The notes beneath the pieces were generated by a model. The model saw only the letters and a list, made by a program, of their open reading frames with translations. It was not told where the DNA came from and made no database searches. A DNA stretch of 64,000 nt from Phymatolithon calcareum (Eukaryota > Rhodophyta > Florideophyceae > Hapalidiales): the NCBI GenBank assembly GCA_977006965.1, contig OZ345356.1, positions 186,001 through 250,000 on the forward strand, in the 5' to 3' direction. Below, in pieces: positions 51,190 to 61,366 of the stretch (within the stretch, counting starts at the first letter, position 1; each line of letters begins with the position of its first letter). A program made the position numbers and the translations under genes.

Positions 51190-52947
51190 GCAAAGTTGCT
51201 TGAAGAATCGTCGAACGAGTTCGTAGCGAGGTCAGGAACGAACGATGACGTGGAGCTTGTCTCCTGGAAAGATGGCAATAAGCGCGCTCCAGTCCAGCCC
51301 GCTTTCGTCGCGAAGACGCTTTTCGGAAAAACAGCCTCGACACCGCATAGTCAGGACGTCGAGATCGTGAAGATCGACGATTCTGAGCCGAGCTCTGTCT
51401 TCCCCGAGGACAACGACATCAAAACCACTATTCCGACGCCGACCGTGGCGACCCCACTTCGCCTCCGCTGAAAAAAGCCGAACGGGCGCACGATCAGATA
51501 CCATTCTCGCCTGGGCTCCACGCCAAGATCCCGCCAAAAATCCAAACGTGTGACTCTGCCGAGTGGTAAAGTTATGCGACCTCTCTTCAGCGACAGTTCT
51601 CGCAGTGAGTCATCGACGTCACACGCCGTAGACGGAGAAGAGAGCGCGGAAGCATGGCGCCAAAAGTTCAAGGATTTGGCAAAGTATGCAAAATGTCCGA
51701 AATGCTACGACACTGGAAAATTATCCCCACGCGGGTATGTAGGACAGGTGAAGAAGCTGTTCTGCTCTGGGTGCAAGAAAACCACACAAGGAAGACGCGT
51801 TGACCAGATTATTGAACATGCCGGCAAAATAGCGCAGGCGAAAAAGAACAAGAAAGGAACTATTGCCACCAGGCCCCGAAACGAGGACAATCAAACTCCA
51901 TGCGCTTGCTGTCAAACAACTATGAGCAAGATAGAATCCCTGCAGCGACAGTTGACGGTCGTAGTTGTGAGGCTAAACACCATAACGCAGACCGCACCAC
52001 CGCGCCCCGAAGTTCAAGCTATGGAGGCCATCAACCGCCCAGCCCCAGTACATATCAATCAGTCTCCGCAAATCGCCGATAAAAGTTTCGGCACCCTGAA
52101 CGCTTTGGAAACAACAAAGGCTGCCGCCCAGACGGATGACCATCCCAAGAACACAATCGAAGAAGCTAACCCCAAACTCTCCTAGGCACAGATAGCATCT
52201 CGCCCTACGATCCCTACCGATGCACTACCCAGTCCTTTGGCCTCAAAAGTCAAGTCAGTATTCGCCGACTTCTCCGACTTTCGTGCTAAAGCCACACGAC
52301 GCAAGCCAAATATCCAGGCGGTGTACTTTGGTAACTTCACGAGAGGAAAGATTGGACAGCTCAGAAAACTGCTCAAACCGCTGCTCACATCGAGCTGGGC
52401 ATTACTTAGCATTAATTATGTCGGGACTATGGCAATCGAAATTCTAGCGGACAAGTCGCGTGTCAACCAGCTTGTTACAGTCATGCGTGCTTTACAATTC
52501 ACTCACCTCAAAGACTTCTCGCCGCTCGAAATCAAGATGAAAGGACACAGACTGATCACTGCTCCCATACTTCGCAAAATACAGAACCTCGAAGCATACC
52601 AGACACGCATGCAGTACGCAGCGGTGAACGCCGAGGCAAGAAACAACACTTACGCTCAGAGTTACTACGAAAGACAGGCCGAGTGGGCCAGCATGACACT
52701 CAATTCACTGCGAGAAACTGAAAGACCAGAGCTCTTTAAAACGAGGACTCAAGTTCAGAACAGTACCGAAGCATCAAAGACCGTTCCGAAAGTCAATAAG
52801 GATGCACAAGCTTGCCAGGAAACCGATGAAAACACCAGCGCTGGCGCCCCAAAGGCTCCAAACCAACCCCAAAGCCCGACAAGACAAGTGCCTGGAAGCT
52901 TAGATCGCTTGACTGAAGAGGACGCAAGCGCCCACGCCCAATCATAG
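51190..52947 (+). pseudogene. LINE-B ORF1 (zinc-ribbon-like), two in-frame stops
   Basis: All parts lie in one frame. The 51190-51471 part ends at a TGA (51469-51471). From 51472 the frame runs to a TAG (52183-52185) and then to the final TAG at 52947. KCPKCYDTG, about 20 residues, CSGCKKTTQGRR is the same CxxC...CxxC-TQGR arrangement as in LINE-A ORF1. After the amber codon AVYFGNFTRGKIGQLRKLLK aligns with PLYFTGMERMDEVELYKEMI of LINE-A. At the amber codon LINE-A has Tyr (PLSYAAVAAL against KLS*AQIAS), so TAG probably replaced TAT/TAC. Whether the first TGA is internal or lies before the true start is not certain. Confidence 0.75.
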
Positions 52948-53918
52948 AGGCCAAATTTCTCAACTTCAATGCCGCTGGCGCCAAAAACAAGGCACCCATG
53001 ATAATGGATGCCATAAGACTATCCGGATCGTGCGTAGCTGCACTAACTGAAACGCATCTGGGAAGTCACGATTCTAGTCCGTTTCCTTGGCCGTTCGAAA
53101 TGACCCCACGAAAGCCCTCACCAATTTCTATTAATGGCCAGAAGAAATCAAGAACCAGCCTTCCGCGAGGAAGTGTCGCCCTTCTCATCCGACCTGGACT
53201 CAAATACCGAGTCCTCCGAAAAGATTCGACCCACATGTACCAAATCATGTCAATTTCCGTACTCGGAATCATCGTGGTTGCCGCATATATCTCACCTCTC
53301 TCCAGCCCCAAGGAGTATATGAAAGCTACAGAAATCCTACGAAGACATGCAACCGGCCCCACATTATTCTGTGGGGACTTTAATGCGAGGCACAAGCTCT
53401 GGGACGAAAGACAGAATAACAGAGGACTTGCACTTCTTCGATGGTGCGAGAGCTTTCGTTACAAGATAAATGCGCCAAGAGAGCCAACCTTTCATGCACA
53501 GTCCCGAAAAAGCTGCATTGATCAATTCATCTCGAAAAGAGTCCAGTGCAGTCCAGCAAGACTGCTGAATGGATCTTGGGGAGGGTGCAGCGATCACCTC
53601 CCGTTGGTATGCACAAAAATGGAAAAATCGTATACAGTCCCGCTTCATAAACGTTCTGATCCTCTTGCTAAAGCCCGGGCTGCAGAATACTACACGAAGC
53701 ACATACCCGCATTAATCGAAAGATTGGGAACAGTTTCCACTCTGCACGAGCTTGAATCACTGTACGAGAAAGCTTGCAAGGCCCTCAAATCCCCTTGGCT
53801 TGCCGGAAGAAAACCGCGAGGAGGAAGATTCACAAGGTACTGGGACCTCGAGCTAGACAGACTGGCTTATAAAAGATCCCGCTTGTTTCGGAATGCCAAA
53901 CTCACGAACGATCCCGAC

Positions 53919-55985
53919 CAAATCATTGGAAAAAATAATTGCTATTGTAATTATTTAAATTATTGTTCCAATAATTTATTCCTGAGTCGCGCATATTTAT
54001 TGTATTTATTGAGATCTTCGTGGTTACGACAATTATTTTATTTATTTGAAAGCATTATTTACTCGAGAACGCTCGACTAAATCTACGTTTCTGGGGGAGA
54101 ATGACAGCATTTTGGCCCGACGATTATATTGTTTATTTGGGCCCGATGGTATTCTTGAACAGTAAAGTGACATGTTTGTCATCGATAGCACATGACGTGT
54201 CGGCTGCGGACTCCTCATTTAGGATTATGAAAACCATGGCAATCAAGACTGTACAACGGGAACTGCGTACCAGGCGAGCACCGTTTGGTAGCACCCAAGA
54301 TGCCGCGAGTTTTCCGTAAGCATGTTTGCGATGAGTTTTTCACACAGTCGGATCCCAACTCCGCTGTGTGGACTTGCAAATGTGGAACGCGACGGAAAGA
54401 TTCTGGACGGGGCTACACCAATTTTGTGAGTCACGTTCAATCCGAGCATCCAAGCGACTTAAACGTTTTATGCGCTGAGAAAGAGTCGAGCACAAATACC
54501 TTACGAGTTTCGAATCCTATCTCTCTGTTTTATCCTCGCAAAACGTTGCATGCCCACGGCTGGCTAGAGTTTATCGTCAAAGGCCTGCTGCCGTTTACTG
54601 TCGCCGAGAACCCTATTTACACTGCCGCTTGTCGATTTGATTCCATGAGCTACAAGACCGTCATGAAGTTCCTCGGTGGCCTCACGAAACACGTCGAATC
54701 GGAAATCTCACGTCGTCTTCCGTCGAACTTTGCTCTCGTTTTTGACGGTTGGACCGCTGATAATACTCACTATGTCGCGATATTCGCTACCTTTCCGGCT
54801 AATACGAAACACGGATACGAGAAGTTTTTGTTGGGGTTTTCTCCTTTCGAAGACGAAGAAGGACAGACCGCGGCTAATCACTTCGAATATCTCAAGTTCG
54901 TACTAAGTGTGTTTGACAAATCGCTATCAAATGTTGTTGCACTCATCGGCGACAACTGTTCGACGAACAAATTACTGGCGGACTTATGTGGTGTACATTT
55001 TGTTGGTTGTGCGAGCCACCGTTTTAATTTGGCCATGAAGGACAGGATACGCGAACATCAAGCCATTATTGTGAACATCAGGGCAATCATGCATAAGCTA
55101 TCGTACCCTATAGCGGCCGCAAAACTCCGCAACTTTACGCACTTACGTGCCTACCGGAGCAATGTGACGCGATGGTCATCGACAGCACATATGCTCAAGC
55201 GCTACATGGCTATCAAGGAGCTTCTACCCTTGCTGAATATTGACGAGATCGATGCTCTAACGTTAAGCACACGCCAAAACCGAAAAGTGGAGTCGCTATG
55301 CGAGGAGTTCTCTTCATTCGATTCAATTACCAAGGCTCTCCAAAATGATGACATATCGATGGCGGACGCCCGGGTATTATTCGATACGGTGATAGAAGAG
55401 TTTCCACAACTTTCTGTCCGCTTGGGCTCGATGGCGGCAATCATCCATCACCCTGAATTCGAGTCCGGAATTGTCAAAATTATGGAGAAACGCGTTTCTG
55501 CGATGTCACCGGCTGAGCTGTTTGCTACCGAGAAATTGAAGAGTGCTATCTGTGCTGTGCGTGTGACTGTTGATGAACGCTCACTATCGCTAGCCGAGCG
55601 CGCATTGAAGCGTCGCAAAAGCGTTCTTTCCTATGATTCTGAGTACATGGACTTGCGATTCATTGTACCGACGTCGAATATGTGCGAGAGGTTTTTCTCT
55701 ATCGCTGGTTACGCGTTGGATGACAGAAGAAGAAGCGTTATTCCTGCAAATTTCGAGAAGCAGATGTTCCTTCATGCTAACTCGGATGTGTGGGGAATCG
55801 AAGACGTCAATGCTATCGTGACAGAAAGCAGCTAGATGGATCCAATAATTGGGAATAACCAGTTATTTATTCCTCACTGAACTTAAATACAATAATTTAT
55901 TCCTTCTGCGCTCAACAGTCTTGATATTTATTCTCGACACTGCGCGAGAAAAGAATAAAAATAATTAAATAATTCCAATGCTCTG
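53919..55985 (+). mobile_element. hAT-A transposon, apparently complete
   Basis: 2067 bp. The 8-bp TSD ATCCCGAC lies at 53911-53918 and 55986-55993. The terminal inverted repeats start CAAATCATTGGAA (left) and CAGAGCATTGGAA (right). AT-rich subterminal repeats with ATAATTTATTCCT occur near both ends. It contains one intact transposase gene. It interrupts LINE-B ORF2 and is itself not interrupted, so it is the youngest layer here. Confidence 0.93.
54300..55835 (+). CDS. hAT-A transposase, intact
   Basis: 511 residues from the first ATG; the frame is open five codons further upstream without ATG. It cuts and joins the element's ends. At residues 5-60 there is a BED-type zinc finger (WTCKCG...YTNFVSHVQSEHP). 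The RNase-H-like catalytic core starts at FALVFDGWTADNTHYVAIFA (first Asp in DGW) and continues with LIGDNCSTNKLLADLCG (second Asp) and GCASHRFNLAMKD (the CxxH motif); the final Glu is expected in the helical region before hATC. The C-terminal hATC region is FIVPTSNMCERFFSIAGYAL...RRSVIPANFEKQMFLHANSDVW. No stops or shifts. Spacing to the ends (about 380 bp left, 150 bp right) leaves room for a promoter and poly(A) site. Confidence 0.93.
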   Translation: MPRVFRKHVCDEFFTQSDPNSAVWTCKCGTRRKDSGRGYTNFVSHVQSEHPSDLNVLCAEKESSTNTLRVSNPISLFYPRKTLHAHGWLEFIVKGLLPFTVAENPIYTAACRFDSMSYKTVMKFLGGLTKHVESEISRRLPSNFALVFDGWTADNTHYVAIFATFPANTKHGYEKFLLGFSPFEDEEGQTAANHFEYLKFVLSVFDKSLSNVVALIGDNCSTNKLLADLCGVHFVGCASHRFNLAMKDRIREHQAIIVNIRAIMHKLSYPIAAAKLRNFTHLRAYRSNVTRWSSTAHMLKRYMAIKELLPLLNIDEIDALTLSTRQNRKVESLCEEFSSFDSITKALQNDDISMADARVLFDTVIEEFPQLSVRLGSMAAIIHHPEFESGIVKIMEKRVSAMSPAELFATEKLKSAICAVRVTVDERSLSLAERALKRRKSVLSYDSEYMDLRFIVPTSNMCERFFSIAGYALDDRRRSVIPANFEKQMFLHANSDVWGIEDVNAIVTESS

Positions 55986-58329
55986 ATCCCGACGACTGGC
56001 AAGAGTACCGAAAAGTACATAAGACCATCAGGAGCAAAGTAACATCGAAAAAACACAAATGTTTTCAAGAGTTCGTGCAAGACATGTCAAACTCCCCTGC
56101 CGACAAGGCCACTGCAATGCTGAGTAAAATCTCGAAACGTAAACAAGGTACGTTCTCGAAAAACTCAGCAATGGGCATCCAATTGGAACCGGAAGAATTT
56201 CTAGCTTACGCTCATATTATCTCATTCACACTCGAAGACCATGAGATGGAGAAACTAGCTTTTGACGTCACCCTAGAACTAGAGGATGAAATTGCAGCGG
56301 CCATTCATCGGGCCCCAAAACGAAAAGCCGCTGGAGCCGATGGAATTTTCTCAGAAATATTCCAAGCCTCGCCTGAGCTATCTGCGAAACTTATCATATC
56401 CCTCTGGAGGGCATGTGGTCGCTTGAAAGAAACCCCCAGCCTCTGGAACTTGATCAAGCTTCTCCCGTTCTACAAGAAAGGCGACCCAAGAGACCCCTCA
56501 AACTACAGACCGATAGCCCTTCTATCGCATACAAGGAAAATCATAGAGAGCGCACTGGAAAAAATCCTGAGAAAACACTACGGCTTCAATAAGATCCAAA
56601 CTGGCTTCAGGAAGGGCTCTGGATGCCCGGATGCCGTATTGCACACCATTGCGGCAATCAAAAATGGTCACAGGAACATTGCCGTTCTCGACCTTTCGAA
56701 GGCTTTCGACACCATGCCAAGACACGTTCTATCTCGACTACTCAAGAAGAGGCTTCCTGCAACACTGGTCTCATGGGTTATGTACTTTCTCCAACCTAGC
56801 ATGATCTATACTCCTACGGATGACCGAAATAATCGGTTTGTAATCAACAAAGGGGTCCCACAAGGATCACCACTATCACCGGCGCTATATAATATCTTCA
56901 TGGACGTTCTTGCTGAGAGCTTGTCAAGAATTCCGTTTCATTATTCTAAAAGCCCGGCCACGTTTCTCGCGGACGACGTCATACTTCGCTCTTTTTCCCC
57001 AATAGGGCTTCAGTTGCTCCTGGACATCGCCTCGGACTGGGCCGCCTCTACCGAGATGGTCTGGAATACAAATGTCGGGAAGAGTTGCGTCATAACTCCC
57101 AATGGTGCAAACGAAAGCTTCAAATTCGTTCTTGCAAGAAAAGAAATCGAGACTGTGTCCCAAACTACATACCTGGGCATCTCCATATCTTCGAACGGCG
57201 TCACAGAAACCTCTACGCTTTCCAGAATAGATGCTGCACAGAATCGACTGATGGTTCTAGGAAACATCAGACTCCACGGGACAGGGTTCGCACCCTCGAC
57301 ATGCTTAAGATTATATAAGGCGCTCGTCCGTCCAATGACAGAGTATCTTCTCCCGTTCGCAGATCTGACGCGTAACATCCTTCACGCACAGGACGCCCTA
57401 GAGAGTAACCTGTTCTCTAGAATGTTCGGAACCTGGTGCAAGAATAAGCAGGCCCGCTTTCGAGGAATATGCCGCCTGGAATCCATTCAACTAAGCCAAG
57501 CGCATTTGAGCTCCAAGTTCATAACAGCACAGAAATTTCGAAGAAAACAGGCACTTGAGCTTCCCAAGGGCACAACACGACTGGCAATATTGAACGCGAC
57601 AAACGATATGCTTCACAAAGCTCTTCTCTGTACCTCTACAGAGGAATTTGCACGCACCCTAGACGCTACGACAAGCGTAAACGCAAGAACGCTGAAGAAC
57701 GCAAAAGAAGAATGGGAAGCATGTTTCCCTTCGAAAGCCACAGGACGGGAGGGCCGGCGCCCTCCTCAGCCCATCAAGAACGAACTACCACCATTCCTCA
57801 CCTCAAAAAAGCGAAGCACAGGCTTCTTTGCACGCACTGGTTATTTCACCGCTTCCCATATCCTTGGCAAGAACAATCAAGAAACGAAGATTCCGAACTC
57901 GATGAAGCTCTCACAGTTATCTCAAACTTAATGCCCAAGCAACGACTTTCCGATATTCAAAAAGAGATGCTGGAAATGGCAGTTGATACCGTCCAAAGAA
58001 AATGTCCGAAATCAAAATGAAAACGTAAGCGAAGGATTGTAGCGCAACGAAAAGTCTCTCAGGTGCAATGATAATTGACTAAGGGAGCTTCAATAAAACA
58101 GAAATCCATCCATCCATTAGACAATTCCACCGGAAGCAACTGCGGTGGTTCCACGACTCGCGAGTCCACGTGGACGACCAGAATGTCGGACTCTTTTCTT
58201 TACAGCTCACTCCTTCTGTGCCATACTACTCTGTCATTAGCTCGGACCTCTTGCGCAATGCAGAAACCCCACTCCCGAAACGCCCCGCGGCGCGAAATTA
58301 GGAGGAAAAACCGCGCCAGACTCTTCCCC

Positions 58330-58425
58330 GCAAACAGGCACACGCGGGATTCGACCCCAGGACCTTTCCATTGCCCGCATATGCGCACCCGCCGGACGCA
58401 GTTTAACCACTATACCACAAGTGGA
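58330..58425 (-). repeat. tRNA-like / SINE-like sequence with A- and B-box motifs
   Basis: On the minus strand TGGTATAGTGGTTAA resembles a pol III A box (tRNA D-arm). About 50 bases later GGGGTCGAATCCC resembles the B box (T-arm). No acceptor stem pairs across both ends, so it is not a normal tRNA gene. A tRNA-derived SINE head or tRNA relic is more likely. A split or intron-bearing tRNA is not excluded. Confidence 0.4.
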
Positions 58426-58438
58426 GCATGCGTCTTCT

Positions 58439-58725
58439 TTACTTCCAAGGTTCAATCTGACAGAGCATGCTCAGTCGTCGTGTATAACTTGATGCCCACT
58501 TCCCAATTCGCGTGCATAGAAGCTCGTTCATGATGATCGTTGCCTGGGTTTTGATTCGCATCGAGTCTGGAGTAACATGGACGCCATACTCCCAGAGGGG
58601 TCTTATGAAGGTTCGGAATATATCAAGGCTTCTCTGTGTAGAGAGCCCTTTCCTCACCTCACTACTAACCCAGACTGTTGAACGTTATCTTGCAAGTTCG
58701 GAATGGATTTGCGAGCATTCATAAC
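58439..58725 (-). pseudogene. LINE RT C-terminal fragment
   Basis: The minus strand encodes QRSLDIFRTFIRPLWEYGVH and later MLCQIEP, matching the connector region of LINE ORF2 proteins here (SIYKTLVQCLWEYALHLTP, RVLCRLEP). No other domain remains. Confidence 0.65.
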
Positions 58726-59292
58726 GGCTGTCTTGCTTACTTTGCGCCAGTTAAGAAGACACGATCGGATGCCGACAGTTACCGCTGACCGATGCTGGCA
58801 GTCGAGGGAGAAAGAACTCACTCTAATGTGTTTAACGTCAATGCTCTCCTGCCTATTCGACGCATAGAATTATCTCTAATGTTCCTTCGCGGATGAGACT
58901 GGCAGCTTCACATAGACTGCGAACGGCTTACAAGTCTCTTTTGTCACGCCTATTGGAAGGCCATTAAGATCAATGTTACACCAACATGAACGCAAGCGAG
59001 CACTTGTATCTCCATTTCTAGATATCATAGTGAAGCATTCGACCTGGTAAATCAGGCGATGCCTATTTTCAAGAAATGGGCTAATGTTTAGTCCCTCACA
59101 GAGAACTCGCAAGCGAACGATGACCCTTGTGAAGGGTCGAAATCAAACAAGCCGTGCGCGAGATGCTTCCCGTGAAAGTATATCCTGCTGCTTCGGGTTT
59201 CTGGAGCACATCGCTGGATATGCTTGGCTTGGAAGACCATTTGCGCTCGATGGTGACTGTGAGCGGCTTTTTTGGGGCAAAATGAAGCTATC

Positions 59293-60000
59293 TGTCGCGC
59301 CCACTGTTATGTCGCTGGCCGGCTGCGGACGATTTTTACTCTCGCGACTATACGCCGCACAACTCGAATCGCGATATTCATGACGTCGACGATATTATCG
59401 TGCAACTTATACCTCCTCACCGAGGCGAAGGCTCGCGCACTTGTCTGTCCTGCGCGACCGCTGGAGTTTCCGCAAGGCTGTATAGTGTTCTGCAGCCCCA
59501 AGTCGACTCTTCTTCTGGCGAGTCCCGCCTATCTCTGTCTACTTGGTTCACCGTCCTCGACTACTCCTACCTTCTTCTTCCATTCTTTTCGTTTAGATAT
59601 TCTTCATCGCGCGTCACTACGACGCCTACGCTGCTATCGTCGAAACTGGCCCAACCCTGCACGACGTAGGAGCTTCATCTCCGTGTGCATCTGTATTCCC
59701 GTAAGGTTGTGGAGTGTGCTCCGTGGGCGGCGCGGCTTTCTTTCCGGTACAAGCGGAAGTCAACAGGAGCATTCCTGGGCCTACGCGGCGCAACCTCGCG
59801 CTTGTGGTTGATGAACGAGACCGCTTGTGTTCCCACAAGGCTCTGGACTGTACTCCAGGGGGTGGTCTACATGTTTACCCTCGTTGGCTTTTCTTTCTTT
59901 CCTTCTCATTCTTTCTAGTCTCTCCGCTCTTTTCTTCTCGATCCTCACTTGGGCTTTTCTCACCGATGTGACGTCGGGTTCTTTTGAGACTGGCGCTGCA
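59293..60000 (-). mobile_element. LTR-1 solo LTR, copy 3 (inverted)
   Basis: On the plus strand it starts TGTCGCGCCCACTGTTATG and ends ACTGGCGCTGCA, the reverse complement of LTR-1 as seen at 30593 and 10602. The flanks are CTATC (59288-59292) and CTACC (60001-60005), a 5-bp TSD with one mismatch. At about 708 bp it is shorter than the other copies. Confidence 0.75.
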
Positions 60001-60023
60001 CTACCCACCAATTTTCGTGCGTT

Positions 60024-60380
60024 TTGCTTCACATGCTCATTTACACTGTGCTCTGCCGTGTCCACCCACAAGGTGCCATCGCTCACGCTTTTTGGCAAAC
60101 GGCATTTGTGCTAATCCCATTCGAATCTTCCCTCCATGTTCGCACGTTCTCCGGTGCCTGGCTTTCTCCTGCCCTGCAAGGCAGCTCGACAGAGCTATCC
60201 TGTCCAGGAATTCCACGGTTGCCCTTACTGAACACAACGATAGAGATGGTTTCCGTGTGCTTCTCAGAGCTCAAATTGCCCCCGATTACAAATTCGAATT
60301 TTGTTTACGCACTCTCTTTAGTTTCCGCGTGGGTGTTTCAGAACGTGGTCGGGGACAAAGTAGTTGAAATCGTCAACTGA
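60024..60380 (+). CDS. Unrecognised open frame, 118 codons
   Basis: Starts at an ATG and ends with VSAWVFQNVVGDKVVEIVN. It is moderately hydrophobic with one possible membrane segment near residues 90-105. No family was recognised and no supporting signals are seen; it may be chance. Confidence 0.2.
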   Translation: MLHMLIYTVLCRVHPQGAIAHAFWQTAFVLIPFESSLHVRTFSGAWLSPALQGSSTELSCPGIPRLPLLNTTIEMVSVCFSELKLPPITNSNFVYALSLVSAWVFQNVVGDKVVEIVN

Positions 60381-60736
60381 ATTGCAGTAGTCTCATGATC
60401 CAAGCTTGGAGAATACGGCATCAGATTGCAACACCCTGCCTCTTTGTACCGCCCCTTCGCCGCCGGTGTTAAAATTTCTCGCACGACCCGAATTGGAAGA
60501 TCGACTCGCTCTCCCGTGTAAATCTCGCCATCGAATCAATAACCCAAGAAACACACCGCCAATCACGAAGAAAAATCCGCAAGCGGAGAAACAAGTTTAC
60601 GTGATAACTCCACAACGGAGTACAAACCTACATTACTCTACATCATGTGTGCTCGGCACAAGCCTTCATCCTCCAACAGCCCACAAACACAATTCATCAC
60701 CCGCCAAGCCACCGAAACAAACCTCACCCCACACCC
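60381..60736. other. Intergenic, no gene recognised
   Basis: 3' flank of the minus-strand gene that follows; AC-rich, with short frames only. Confidence 0.3.
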
Positions 60737-61366
60737 TTACGGCGCCGGGACTCCAATGCCCCCAAAGCAGAACATAACCGACCCACGGAATCTGAAGTCC
60801 GTGTACACACACTTGCCCCTATGACAATCGCCCGTAGCACACTGACTCGCCTCCACACACGCCGCACATTCGGGGAACCCGGTCAGATTAGGCATTCTGG
60901 TCGGGCTCGGCATCGGGCTCGGCGTCGCGGGCGGCGTGCCGACAATCGGCGGCGGCATCACCTGCGTGACCGGCATTGGCTCCGGCGTGACGATGCCGTA
61001 CGCGCTCGGCTCCGGTGACACGTTGGGGACGTCAAGGACGAATAGCGCTATCGGTGACTCTACGGGCGGTGACTCCATGACGGTGGGTGGCTCAACGGGC
61101 GGTGACTCAACCGGCGGCGCCTCCACCGGCGGAGTCGTCACGTCGGGCACGATCGTCACGTCGGGCAGCTCGACAAGCGGGCCGGGAGTAGGCTCAAAGA
61201 GCATCGGCCCGATGCACGTGTTCTTAATGCAGACCTGCCCCGGCGGACAGGGCATGGCCGGCGAGCAGATGGTGATCAGCTCCACGAGCGGCATGGACGG
61301 CGTGGGTGCCGGGACGGCGACGGCGGACGCGAGGGCGAGGAGCATTGCGAGGATGACGGACCGCAT
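60737..61366 (-). CDS. Secreted proline-rich protein with cysteine clusters at both ends
   Basis: 209 residues from an ATG that opens a signal peptide (MRSVILAMLLALASAVAVPA). After it comes a Cys cluster CSPAMPCPPGQVCIKNTC (34-51). Then follows a Pro/Val/Glu-rich middle with imperfect PPVE(A/S)P and PxPxP repeats (about 75-160). A second Cys cluster, CAACVEASQCATGDCHRGKC, lies near 168-187. The C-terminus is short and aromatic. Even cysteine numbers suggest disulphide-bonded knots, and the spacing resembles small EB- or dickkopf-like cysteine modules (a comparison, not a homology claim). A cell-wall or extracellular-matrix role is a reasonable guess. The gene is GC-rich and intact. Confidence 0.75.
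   Translation of the reverse strand: MRSVILAMLLALASAVAVPAPTPSMPLVELITICSPAMPCPPGQVCIKNTCIGPMLFEPTPGPLVELPDVTIVPDVTTPPVEAPPVESPPVEPPTVMESPPVESPIALFVLDVPNVSPEPSAYGIVTPEPMPVTQVMPPPIVGTPPATPSPMPSPTRMPNLTGFPECAACVEASQCATGDCHRGKCVYTDFRFRGSVMFCFGGIGVPAP

Larger units (their letters stand above)
52944..58020 (+). pseudogene. LINE-B ORF2: EEP endonuclease plus RT, interrupted by hAT-A
   Basis: The first part (to 53918) has FNAAGAK, LTETHLG, CGDFNARHKLWD, CIDQFISK and SDHLPLVC: a complete EEP endonuclease. After the hAT, the frame resumes at 55994 (DWQEYRKVHK) and includes ANYRPIALL-type NYRPIALLSHTRKI, LDLSKAFD, GVPQGSPLSP and LADD. The FADD motif reads LADD here. Excision of the hAT and one TSD copy would rejoin the codons in frame. 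A missing C near 57800 shifts the last 75 codons (LKKAKHRLLCTHWLFH...), whose proper end is 58020. At the start, ATA (52944-52946) stands where LINE-A has ATG, overlapping the ORF1 stop. The first in-frame ATG is 52989 or 52995. Confidence 0.85.
51190..58117 (+). mobile_element. LINE-B, near full-length, split by hAT-A
   Basis: Two-ORF LINE on the plus strand, homologous in layout to LINE-A. ORF1 is about 51190-52947, ORF2 52944-58020, then a 3' UTR ending GGGAGCTTCAATAAAACAGA with ATCCATCCATCC. Without the hAT insertion (53919-55985 plus one TSD copy) it is about 4.85 kb. The 5' boundary is set by the end of hAT-B at 51180; I found no TSD. A 3' copy lies at 25475-25940. Confidence 0.85.
58118..59292. 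other. Intergenic with relics
   Basis: A tRNA-like stretch (58330-58425 -) and a LINE fragment (58439-58725 -) are listed separately. A minus-strand frame at 58876-59112 (about 78 codons) is clean but not recognised and lacks neighbours that would explain it. Confidence 0.35.
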
